A stretch of 64,000 nucleotides of DNA, taken from Crambe crambe. Lineage: Eukaryota > Porifera > Demospongiae > Poecilosclerida > Crambeidae. Both the position numbers and the translations under genes were made by a program. Each line of letters starts with the position of its first letter. The first letter of the stretch is position 1. The DNA lies in contig OZ004588.1 of NCBI GenBank assembly GCA_963924555.1, forward strand, positions 5,918,205-5,982,204, given 5' to 3'. The notes beneath the pieces were generated by a model. It was not told the DNA's origin. It saw only the letters and a program-made list of their open reading frames with translations, and searched no databases. This document shows positions 12,428 to 23,558 of this stretch, piece after piece.

Positions 12428-13162
12428 CTTGATGGAAGTTTATGGTCGTCACACGTGGAATTTTCAGCCGCGCGAATAAAACACGTGATATAAGGTAGGC
12501 GGCCGCGGACGATACGAACTTTCAATTGGGCCATGGGAAGAATAACTTTGGAATGGAAGCAGCTATGATCAAGCAGTAAAGTTCAAAAAGAAGCTGAACT
12601 CTCCATCTATCAAGGCCCCAAGCATTATTATTTTAGCACTTACTCTTGTGAAGTTATCGGGCAAAATTCATAACTAGTATAAAATCGCAGTTTGGGGTAA
12701 CTCCGGACACTACTGGTAGAAATCTCTGATAGAGCTAGCTAGCAACCCAACATGAAAAATTTTAGAAAGAGATGACCTTGGTTTATCTGATACACATGCA
12801 CTTTTTCCCTGCGCTCTCTTGATGTTCAACCAGGCCTGCTTGAAATGCACAAGATCGTGACGTAAAGTTTCAGTTCGACGATTATAGATTTCGGGGCACG
12901 ATGCAGTCCAGAACGGCGGAAGAAGAGTTTAGCTAAGCATGCATTTACTGCAGGTATAAAGACTGCCTCTCAATCTTTGTAGTTTCTGAAAAAAAGTCGA
13001 AAGTCCGAAGTTACCCCATGTGTACGTGTCCGGAGATACCCCCCCGCGCCGCCTACACCTAGTACCTTACTAAAGTCCTTTAGTGGTTTTAAAACTGGTG
13101 ATCCTCTACCTATTGGGTTTAATTACCACTTTCGGTTTAGCTGCTTTCCAAAGGAGTGATCT
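12428..13162. promoter_or_regulatory. Shared spacer between divergent STT3B and SMARCE1
   Basis: The two start codons lie 735 bp apart on opposite strands, so both promoters must lie here. Next to STT3B it contains CACGTG-type sequence (ACACGTGGAA at 12451, ACACGTGATA at 12481) and GC-rich GGCGGCCGCGG at 12499. Within it sits an inverted-repeat element (12694-13042). No TATA box was identified with confidence. Confidence 0.6.
12694..13042. mobile_element. Inverted-repeat element in the divergent promoter
   Basis: The ends GGGGTAACTCCGGACAC (12694-12710) and GTGTCCGGAGATACCCC (13026-13042) are inverted with one mismatch over 17 bp. A further GTTACCCC lies just inside the right end. A related string, GGGGTAACTCTGG, occurs alone at 13586 in SMARCE1 intron 2. 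There is no coding capacity; the class is unknown. Confidence 0.55.
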
Positions 13163-16100
13163 ATGCATCCTTCTAGTGGACGACCGGGATATCCTCCGGG
13201 ATACTATGGAGGTCCTCAACATCCAAGTAAGCCAGTCATTTTATAGAAAGGAACACTCCGCTCCCTCTAAATAATGCACACCATGTGATGTTTTTAAATA
13301 CTTGTGGACATTATAGTACCATACACAGGAACATAAAAGCAGTTCATAGTAAAAATGATTTCTGACCTGTAACCTTTCTCAGGCCAACTTCGATCTCCAG
13401 GCTACCATCACATGCAACCTGGATCTAGCAATCCATCCTTTCAAGTGAGTGAATTTAGTCATAGAAAGGTAGCTCTGTGCCAATTCAATGCTATTTGGCA
13501 TCAATTTTTTTTTTTGCTGTCTTCTACTTCCATATCTAGTCACTCTATTTTGATATAACAAAACTAGTGATTAGTAAGGTAAGGTGGGGTAACTCTGGAA
13601 TAACTTTTGGGTTAACTTGGAAATACTAACTTGACTTACTATACTCCTCAATCTTTAGCTAGAGAGCATGAATCGGTAACTAGCTGACGCTAAAGGAGAA
13701 TTATTGTAGCTAGCAAGGAGCATCTTCAATTCTTGGGCTAGTTAGAGATGTGTCACAATTATAATATTTTCCAGAGTATGACTTCTCATTGGAACCTTCC
13801 CCCCACTCCCATGTCGCATCCAGGCCACGCCTATCCACCACACCCCATCCCCAATGCCCCGCCTAATAATCACGCAGGTGGTGGTGGAGGAGGTGGAAGC
13901 AGTGCCAAGTCAAAGTATGCTTATCTTGGACGGTATGGGGTGAGTGGTATACAGAACTCACATAGTGTATGAACATGAGTTCTTCTTGTTACTTCCTTTT
14001 TTAATAAGATAGCATCTAAAGATTACATCTTTAAGCATTTTAGATGGATAACATTGACAATCACACTGTGTCATTTAATGGTACCATTGTTACATATGTA
14101 TACATTTCAACATTGTTGTGTAGTTGAACATTCAGCAACCCAAGGCTCCTGAGAAACCACTTCTTCCCTATATGAGGTACAGCCGCAAAATGTGGGAGGA
14201 GTTGAAAGCGGACGGCAAGAAAGTCTGGGAAGTTCAAACTGTGAGTATATAAATCGTGCTTTTAAGTACCAAATTCCATTGGTTCTTTAGTCAAAATTGA
14301 GCTAGATATGATCGTGTCGATCATTTCACTTTTATGTGTGCAGGTAGGTAAGATAATTGGTCAGAAGTGGCGTGAAATGTCTGAAGAGGAGAAACAGCCT
14401 TACTGTGACGAGTATGAGGCTGAAAAGCAAATTTACAATGAGCAGATAAAGGCTTATCGGAACTCTCCAGCTTACAAGAGATGGTTAGAGGCCAAGATGC
14501 AAGGTACAGTGTGGAGTCAGAACAGTGTATAGCTTGGCAGTAGTGGTAATGGTTGTTGTTGTTGTCGTTTCATTTTGCTACTTTTGTCAGCATTGTTTTA
14601 TCTGGTACTTTATTAAAACACACTCTTGAACCTTAGTGCTAGTGAGGATCCTTATTAAGCTTTCTTCCCAAAAACAACAACAAACGAAAAGGCAGTACTA
14701 ACAAAATGGAGAGAGTGTCTGTCGCTCGTGGTTACCTATGTATTTTAACTTGTTCTTTTCAGCGGAGGCAGCTCGTGATGAACAACAGTCGTCCCAGTAC
14801 CACCCTGAGTATCCCCACCACATCCCTCACTCCATCATCCCCCGGCACCCCAGTCAGGACCCCCGAATCATGCTTCAGCAGCAGCAACAACAACATGATG
14901 ATGAGGAAGGTACATATGTATGCATGGAGGGCAGTATTCATTAGTGAAAGAATAGGGATGGTTTCCACAAGTCAGAGGGTATTTGTGGTTAATCAGCATT
15001 CTATTGACCACATCAAGGGGAAGATGTACTTGAAGGCATAGTGGGTCCCTATGTTTTGAGGTATGCTGGGGGAACACTGGAGGGGAGAATCTGGATCACT
15101 CAGTAGTGCTGGGAAACCAAGCTTCTACTCAATGTATCTGGTAGTCAAGGGGAGGTGGTCTCTTTTTGGAAATTGAAATGGGATGAGACCCTGTAATAAA
15201 TGTATAAGACTAACTCTCTAATTCTATCAATATCCCAACTTAATGGCCTCCATAAAGAATCTACCTCCCTATTAAGCCATATCCCAATCAGCTCCAGGTA
15301 CTTCTCCATCAGGGTTCCATCACTCATCCATCGATCACTTATATAATGAAAAACACTAAAGTGCTAACTCCCTTATTAAGGCCATTATTTCACCATGTGC
15401 CAACAGCACCTCCCTGAAGAGATCACCTCCGTCCCAATAACCCCATAGGAGCTAGGGCCACACTGAAAGTGTACACTGCAGACTTATATTGTGGGACAAT
15501 TTAGTGCACACTGCACACATATTGGGACATTTCAGTGTGCATATACCACACGCACTCGTGTTATTAGGTGCATCTCACTTAGTGCATATTCACTGCTATA
15601 TTCACTGTTAGGCGCTGCTACCCTTTGTTAAGTACTCCTTGCTTATAAGCTCTTCTTCTGGCTTATTTTTTATTTTCTTACTGGTTTAGCAACTCAATTT
15701 TTTCTAAGCTTACCTCACTTAAAAGTGTCTACTTCTGCACGGAATTGCCACTTACTGCTGGTTCTTCATCTGGTACTCTAATTACTGCCCACCTAAAATT
15801 AAATTATTCATCTCGCTGTTAGGCGCGTGCTTGCTATTAACAGTGGTTTCCTATTTGTGGAATGCATATGCCTAATAAAGCATGAGTATGGTAACACTTC
15901 TGTTTTTACAGTGCACATGACCCTAGCACCAGACAGGTTTCATAATAGTTATTATCATGATACATTTTGTTTAGATGAATATATTACTCGGAAGCAAGCA
16001 GCTGCCATGCGCTTTCATCGCAACCACCGTCTGATGCTTGAGATCTTTAGCGACACAAGTATCCCAGACACGAGGCATGTGGTCACCAGACAGCGCTTAC

Positions 16101-16699
16101 TCATTCTCAAGAAACAAGTACAATCACTCCAACTCCATCAGGTAAAGGGTCACCTCAAGGCTTGGCTTGATCATTGGGTAAAAGGATAAGGCATACTTCG
16201 TCTGGTAAAGGGTGTTGATAATATATAATGGGACCCAGCCTTTATCCTTTGTCTTTTGGACTTTTTGGAGTATACTTATCCTTTGTTAAGAGGTTTATCG
16301 TCTGGTAAAGGGTTTTAATAATAGCCTTTGTCCTTTATAAAGATGTTATCCCTTTGTTGAGAGGTTTGCCTCAGGGATAGACTGATATTACATAACATCT
16401 CTTAATAAGGTGCTAAACTTTCTACTTTCAGAAAAAGCTGCATGATGAAGTGTTGAAGATAGGCTCTCACTTCGAGGCGAAGAAGAGGCGATTCCTGGAG
16501 GACTCTGAGAAATTTAGAAAGGAACTCAAGCGAGTGAGTAATTTTAGTTAAATATATTTTCACACACCTTCAAATTTTTTCATGTGTTATACTTCAGATA
16601 CAAGACAACCCTCCAGCAACATGGAAGAAGCCTTCTTCTGCCTTCGTGGCTTTGGATGCCCCAGAACCATCAAGTAATCAGAAATTCACCAAAATTTAA
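13163..16699 (+). CDS. SMARCE1: SMARCE1/BAF57 HMG-box subunit of the SWI/SNF complex
   Basis: This subunit belongs to the BAF chromatin-remodelling complex and binds DNA through its HMG box. Nine in-frame exons give 382 aa: 13163-13226, 13383-13444, 13775-13939, 14124-14240, 14344-14503, 14763-14909, 15912-16141, 16432-16533, 16598-16699. The order is a Gly/Pro/His-rich start, a poly-Gly stretch and [11 protein letters not shown], then the HMG box at about residues 108-178 ([49 protein letters not shown]). A His/Pro-rich linker with six Gln follows. Next is the family-specific [20 protein letters not shown] segment and a predicted coiled coil ([31 protein letters not shown]). The tail is short, without the long acidic Glu-rich C-terminus of the vertebrate protein (about 411 aa). 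The start is the first ATG before a continuous frame. Confidence 0.95.
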
Positions 16700-18043
16700 C
16701 CGTCAACTAGCTGTAATTAGTGTTTTAATCAACCCTTTGCACTGACTCAATTCAAATATAATCCTCAAACTGTAACTCCACGCTTTTTTGAGATATCGTA
16801 CATCTTAATTTTTCTTTCAATGCTCATCAGGACATGTGCACTAAGCCCCATGCATAGTAGGGAAGCTGGCTGAGAACTTTCGGTCATTACTGAGTGCTCC
16901 TGGTGAAATCAAATGCAATATCATTTCTAACTTTAGCTCCTGTCAGGTTGGGAGGTGTGGTCTCACCTGTGGATTAACTATCAGCATGCAGTAGCTATTC
17001 GGGTGCAATTTTGATTCTTCTAGGGAAATGTGTTGTTCGTTATTATATCATATCTTACATATTTGGGTAAACTGAGTCTTATTGTACTCCAGACCTAAGC
17101 TGTCCAGTAGCTAGGCTATTGAATAGCATGATGTCAGATGCATGTCCCTCATTATAGCTAACTATTATGGCTTATTCTTTTGATAACTTTATTATATTGA
17201 ATGAACTGGGCACAGTGACCCCCCCCTCCCCCCCCCCCCCCCCCCCCCCCCCCAAGCTAATAATATTACATACTTGAGAATAAGTCTTTATGAGAGAGGT
17301 AGCTATGTAGTTCAACTGTTGTACAGATTTCATAATAGCTGCTACAACAGCTATCAGAGAAGTGAATGACTTCATAAGAATCTGTTTGATATACACACAA
17401 AAGATAATGGAGTTTCGTTCATATTACAGTACTATCTTGGTTCTCCTTTGCGTACAATCCACGTTGCCTGTGATGGGTTCCCGGGCTGCCTCCCAGGGGT
17501 GTGGTTTTAGAAGCGTGTCTAAGTATGGGGGAGTAATGCTGATGCACAGAAGAAGAGCCAAAGTCGAAGTGGGGGTTCCTTGTTGGCAGTTTGGGGGAAC
17601 TGGTGAGAGGGGAGGTATAAAATGTCTGTTTTGGTGATTTGGAGGGTGCCAACAATACTATCTTTTCTTGTAGCAGACTGAGAAAGGACAATAATAATAA
17701 TGGAAGTGAATTCATAGTAATATATGTATAAACTATGTGAAAAAACTTTTTCAGGGTACATGTAGCTACACAGTAAAAAAAATTAAAAAATCACAAGATG
17801 AGGGAAGTTAGCTATTATAATTCATACTTCAAAAGTTTACCACATTGTAAATAGATAAGAATGGTCAGTAAAATGATCAGTGACCACCTTGCATGCAGTC
17901 ACAAGCTTATCGGCCTAGCTAAATTGGGTAATAATAATTTGTATTTTACAATATTTTTGTTCTTACAGCTTATTTGCTTTTGTAGCTACAGGATCATTAT
18001 TTTTTCATGTAGCTAATTATCAATTTTTGGTTGTTGAACTTAA
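16700..18043. other. Spacer with a poly-C tract
   Basis: No gene is supported. A run of about 34 C residues with a single T lies at 17219-17253. The plus-strand frame at 17362-17637 and the overlapping minus frame at 17419-17715 do not resemble any family, and neither joins plausible exons. The SMARCE1 3' UTR probably occupies the first few hundred bases. Confidence 0.4.
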
Positions 18044-19071
18044 AGGGTAGGTGAAATGAAAAAATTATTTCTCAGTTTATTACATTTTTGGGTTGTTTTG
18101 TATGCCTACATTACTGGGAAGAAATATGAGAAGCATTGGTTGAAGTCTCACTGAGAAAATAGCAGTAGAAGTTGGCCATTTCATTTATATCCTGTTTGGG
18201 GCAGGGCTTACTTGTGATGTCATAGAGGGAATTCATTGTATAATCCCTATTGAAAATAATACAAATGTTGGAGTCTGTATTTCACATAAGGTTTGATATT
18301 TCCACTCCAAAGTTTGCACTAACAAATGCTAGGGTATGTTAAAGGCTGTAACAAAGTTTAAAGTCCATGCCTCTGATCAAAGGTGAGATATCCTTCACTG
18401 CATACAAGATATAAAAATAGGCTTTTTGAGCTGATGACCAATCTAGTATGCTGTAGGTAGGGGCTTAAAAGTCTTAGATAGACTTACTGGAGTATGTGTG
18501 AGCTGTCTTAGATATACTGGAACATGTGTGAGCTATACAGCATAAAAGATGATGCCTAGCTAGCTTGTAAGCTTAGTTTGACAGCTAGTAGGTATGATGC
18601 CTTGTGCTGTATATGTATAACTCACACATGCTCCAGTAAGTCTATCTGAGAATTCTAGCTCCCTACCTATAGCATGACAAGCTGGCCATCAGCTCTGAGT
18701 GCTTGTTTCTATATTTTGAAGTGATTTTTTTGAATATCTCACCTTTGGTAACAGGCATGAGCTTCAAATATTGGCATAACTTTTAGCATACTCTAAGATT
18801 AACTTGTGTAAAGTTTGGAGGGAATACACTGAACCATGTGTGAAATACAGACTCCAGCATTTTTATTATTTTCAATAGGGATTGTACAATGAGTTCCCTC
18901 TATGACATCACAAGTAAGCCCCGCCCAAAACAGGATGTAAATAAAATTGTCAACTTCTACTGCTATTTTCTCGGTGAGATTTCAACCAATGCTTCTCATA
19001 TTTTTTCTCAGTAATGTAGGCATACAAAACAACCCAAAAATGTAAAAAAAAAATTTCATTTCACCTACCCT
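18044..19071. mobile_element. 1-kb foldback element with TTAA target duplication
   Basis: The ends AGGGTAGGTGAAATG and CATTTCACCTACCCT are exactly inverted, and the element is flanked by TTAA at 18040-18043 and 19072-19075. The two halves are imperfect inverted copies over roughly 400-500 bp each; examples are TGATGTCATAGAGGGAATTC against its complement near 18893-18912 and AACAACCCAAAAATGTA near the right end. TTAA duplication is typical of piggyBac-type elements. There is no transposase frame, so it is non-autonomous. Confidence 0.85.
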
Positions 19072-19118
19072 TTAACCACCAAAAAAAAAATTATTATTTA
19101 GCAGCTGACTGGCCACTG

Positions 19119-19571
19119 CAGTGGCGTATCTAGCGAGGTGCTCAGGGTGCTCGAGCACCCCCCTCAGCTGCTAGCTAGCTTTTTCAGTAGGCTCGCTTCT
19201 ATAGTTATCTATCCAATTATTTAAAGCTGATCATCTAGCAAGCAGTTATTACACTTACAGAAAGAGCAGCATTGGGTCAGAGTTCAATAATCACATCGGC
19301 GCATGCGCCCGGCACGTTTTTACCCTAAATAATGCACATCTCGATCTAAAATTTCTGTGCTTCTTTATTCAGTCTGCACCAGTGTCTTCTCACTTCTGAT
19401 CCTGTACGCTGGTAAAGTAGGGTAGCTAATACTTAGGCCATCATCTGGGTATAATAAAGAGGGTGTGGTTAATCAAAAGTGGGCGTGGTTCGTAAAAATT
19501 TCGCGCGCGCTTACGCGCGCATTATCTAGCTAGCAAGCACCCTCCTAGCTCAAATTCTAGATACGCCACTG
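19119..19571. mobile_element. Short hAT-like non-autonomous element
   Basis: The ends CAGTGGCGTATCTAG and CTAGATACGCCACTG are perfectly inverted, and CACTG lies directly outside both ends (19114-19118, 19572-19576), a possible 5-bp target duplication. The ends resemble those of the hAT element at 31409-34792 (CAGTGGTGGATCTAG). Both also share GTGTGGTTAATC / GGGCGTGG and CGCGCG-rich internal sequence, so this copy may be mobilised by that transposase family. Confidence 0.75.
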
Positions 19572-19613
19572 CACTGCATAACTATTACGTAGCTGAACCA
19601 CACCACACAAGGC

Positions 19614-22542
19614 TTACGCATTTTGTTTTTTGGCTTGCTTGTATTTCTCCTCAGTGAACATTGCTGCCTCCTTCAGCTGTCGGTTTCTTACTTCCAAATC
19701 TGTCACTTTCTTTTCCGACTCGCCCAACCTGTCATGCAGCTCTCTCAGTAAGGCTGCTTCCTATTTGTAATGGAAGAAGACTAAGATCCATTTGTGTTCA
19801 CTTGATGCCTTAATAATATCTGCTCTTAACTTTCTCAATTCTTCACCACCGAATTTCACATTTAAAACACCAGCAGAGAGCTAATCAACTACTCTTTGAA
19901 ATTTTAATTTTGGTTAAGAATGGAGAAAGTTATTGTAGTTATCAAGGGATCACATACCAGCAGCTACATAAGAATAAGTTATCCCTATCAAGATTGGGAG
20001 CCTTGTACCCAGGCCTGCTCTTGCCTGCTCCACCCAACGAAAAACCTGGCCTAGTGCCTGGGTATGAGGTTATGCTGCTATAGGAACAGGGGGAGATTTT
20101 CGTGGGGTAAAATTTTCGTGGCTTTTACAACAAAAGGAAGGGAAATAGTACATTTTAATGAAAATTAAACATTTCATGCTATGCAGTGCAAATACATAGG
20201 ATCTTTATCCTTCCCTCCCCAAGCCTAACCCCAAGTATCAGTCCTGTGTGTATTCAGGAAGGGAAAGAGATTGTCTAAGGCCAGAGACATCATTGACTAA
20301 CTTGTGATAGAGAGCCATGAAGACTGTAAATGACTCGACAGATATCAATGTCCTCCTCCACTAGCTGGATCTTCTGCCGGACCCAGCGAGAAAATTCTGA
20401 CAGCCCATCCCTTAGCACTTCACACTCTGTCTTGAGCAGCTGGAGAAATTAACATGCAACTTAACTTATAAGTTCGTCCGGCTCAGTCAGATCAAGGGAG
20501 ATGTAGCTAGTGCATTAAAGAATAGTGGGGTTTCATAGGGGTGTGGAAAAACTGGGATTCCAAAGTAATTGCTATGACTGTTGCTTCCTCTTCCTTTAGT
20601 TCAGCTATTGCATTCTTCAACCCAAAAAGTGGGTGTGGACTCAAAATGGGTGTGGCTCCATCAGCTAAATGTATCATGCACCCCAAGAATTAAATAAAAT
20701 CCCCTAAATGGAATATTATTAGGTATCAAGAATGGGTACTGTACCTCAGATTCCCAAGCTACTTATATACCTCATAGCTTCTCTTTTGAACTTTGTGCTC
20801 TTCTGATTCTTTTTCTCTCTTGGCATTGAGCTTAGAGATTGTATCTTCCAGAGCCTGAATAAATAAACAAGCATAACTCAGTCTACTGCATAGACCCTAG
20901 GCTACATAGACCCACAAAGGCCCACAAGGATAAGGTGAGCATATAATAATATAATTATATTCAACATACATTCTTTTCAGCCTGCAGCGAAGCAATATCT
21001 TGCTCTGCAACATTCTCTTTACTCTCAGGATTGCTTTTTTTCTCTGACTCCAACAGATCTACTTGTGTCCCTACTGACTTGCTCTGAGTGGCAGCAAGCT
21101 TATACCTGCATACATACATATATACAATGGCTGAAATTTGGAGTGTAGATATCTCCATTATAGAACACAGTACAAAAGAAAGCAATTGACAATGTCCGAT
21201 TTCTAATAATACTAGAGCATTGGTGTTTCTTTCTGTCCCCATAGTATTTACATTGAGAAGTTACAACAACAAATACAGACCCAAATCCCTGGACAATCTA
21301 GGGAAGTCCTGGACGATTGGCAGCTATTATACCATGCAGCTGTTATAACTAGTATGTACGTACCTTCGTGGGATGACAGCAGGACTGTATGCTTGAGAGG
21401 GAGGGCCAGTTTTAGTGATATTCACTACAGGAAAACTGAGTGTATCCATAGTCTTAAGGGGCCTGCAAATAAAAATTATAGCTATAGCATAATTATAAAT
21501 TATGATAGCTAGTTAACCTTCTTGGCTATACTATGACCACTTTATAGGCTATAGTCCTCGATAACGGAAGTGGTCCCTTTTAGGTTGGTCAAAATATTAG
21601 AGTTATAGGTGCTGTTGGGATATAAGAGTGGCTTCAATGGAGAAGGTGGTCTCATTACAGGGTACGTTGTTGAAAGTGTTCAGGAAAAGCTACTCTATAG
21701 CTAGCTGGACTAACTACCTTTCTTTGGAAGGATTTATTCTTGGAAGGTGATACCGAGATGGTGGAGAGCCACCTTTTGGTTTAAGTTCCATTCCACTCTT
21801 TTCTTTATCGATTTCCTGTTCCAAATCATTCACACTCAGACTCCGTTCCAGTACAGAATCTTCCTCGACTCCTAATAGAGATATGCTTGGTTTTCCAGCA
21901 CCATAGCTTCGTTCCACTTCCAAGGACTTCAGTCTTGCTTTCAAAGTGACAATTTGCTTGTTGGCAGCTTGGTTCTTTTTCTTGAGGTCACTGGAGTATA
22001 ACTGCTCTTCGTAGAGGCTTTTCTCCAAGTGGAAGATTCTCTGAACTTGGTCTCCACGTCCTATGGTTTCCTTCAGCACTGTGTTCTCCAGAGTCAAATC
22101 TATGATATATAATTAGTATCCATGAACAAGAACTACCGCAACTTAATCATTTCACCAAATTTCAACCAACAGAGGTAACCCACACTCCCTATTGCTGTAA
22201 TAAAGTTTAGTTACAGGAATTATGTTATTGGACTATTGTATGAAATAGCTCAAAGAAGAGGGCAAGCTATAAGGAAGAGATATAGGCCAGCATTCAGTGT
22301 GTGTGGCTTCAAGACTCTAACTAGTAACCTTCAAGGGTTTGTTTGAGGATTTTGACTCTCCCTGTAGCCACATCACGTTCCTTCTGCAGCTCTACCACTT
22401 CATTCATCATGGCTGCTGCTCTCTTCTCCTGCAGTGTATGAATCTCTTTTCTCATCTTCTCCACATCTGCCAGTGATCTCTTTTCATGCTCACTGATGGA
22501 GACAGCCATATCTTCCAGCTGAGAGTTTCCTTGGTCAGCCAT
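19614..22542 (-). CDS. Coiled-coil protein, family not recognised
   Basis: Seven in-frame exons give 399 aa: 22329-22542, 21718-22099, 21364-21462, 20970-21105, 20771-20854, 20302-20439, 19614-19760. The protein starts MADQGNSQLEDMAVSISEHE and continues as a heptad-rich coiled coil (VEKMRKEIHTLQEKR; LKKKNQAANKQIVTLKARL). The middle is a Ser/Pro-rich, probably disordered part with RYHLPRINP and VVNITKTGPPS. A second coiled-coil half (ALEDTISKLNAKREKESEEH) follows, then a Trp-containing helix (SEFSRWVRQKIQLVEEDIDI), and it ends YKQAKKQNA. An in-frame ATG 54 bases further upstream (22596) gives an alternative start. The first donor is weak (GTTACT). A structural, cytoskeletal or centrosomal role is only a guess. 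A broken duplicate of its 5' part lies at 30395-30960. Confidence 0.85.
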
Positions 22543-23558
22543 GATCGATTCACCGAGCCACGCCTCTTCTAAAATATATCCACACGCGAGCCCCACCTCC
22601 TTTCATCGATCCCACGCAGCGCACGTAAGTGCCACATCACGTGGCATGCACGTGCTTGTGCAGGATACCGCGCGCGCCGTGGTAGTGCTTCTTTATAGCT
22701 AGCTAGCTTATGAGAAAAATCAGTCACAAACAAAAAATAAAAAGCAAAAAATCCCCCAAAAAACAAAACAAATACCAAAAAACCAAAAGAACAGCAGCAA
22801 CAACAACAACACAAAACCAGAACAACAGCAACAAAAAAAAAGACTACGAAAGACAGTCTAGTTCGGCTGATGGTAGTGCGCGTATAAGCCTAGTAGCAAT
22901 TGGAGCATGCGCATTTAATATGCACGCGTTATAATTTTTGGAATACAGTACCTTGGAAACAGCGTACCGTATGGCTCTATTGATATTCTATTGATATTGA
23001 TTTTCTCAGTATAGCTAAATAGACCACACAGATGTGGTTAGACCGTTAGTTAGCTTCAGCTGGCAGAGGAGTTAAGAATAGAGAGCTATAGCTAATCATA
23101 TCCACTTTATAGTTTCAGCAATTTCATATCTTCCATTGTTAAATCTGTAGCCACCAGCAACTGGTGTGGTCAAATCAATCACAGGTATAAGGTAAGACAT
23201 AATGCTTTTAATCTTCATAATGAATTTTGCTATGTCATTGAGTTCAGTAAGCAAATTTAAAACTTCCATGGTAACCTGGTAGTTAGCTATAAAGTCATAC
23301 TACAGTATCATCAACATGCAAGAGTTTTATAAAGATCCATGTAGATTATAGCTAGCTACGTAGCTACGTAGCTACATGTGAATCATGTCATGCATAATGC
23401 ATGCATGAATAACTACTATAATAGATTATCAGACCATGGTCTGATCAACGTCTTACATCAGATCAAAATAATATTATGGTGTTAGTATTAATTCTACCAT
23501 TATAATTTATATAGCTAGCTCTCTCTTCTCTCTTTCAGCTCTTGTTTGAGGCAGCACA
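22543..23558. promoter_or_regulatory. Divergent spacer between the coiled-coil gene and MSMO1 copy A
   Basis: The two genes point away from each other over about 1 kb. The spacer has an A-rich CAA/AAC tract (22725-22840) on the plus strand and a GC-rich, CGCGCG-containing patch near 22669. A probable 5' UTR acceptor of MSMO1 precedes the ATG (TCTCTTTCAG at 23529-23538). A related, degraded version of this spacer precedes MSMO1 copy B. Confidence 0.5.

Noticed and set aside
17362-17715. Overlapping frames near a poly-C tract, one with a possible hydrophobic leader
   Set aside because: The hydrophobic stretch is short, there is no conserved motif, and the opposite strand is equally open.
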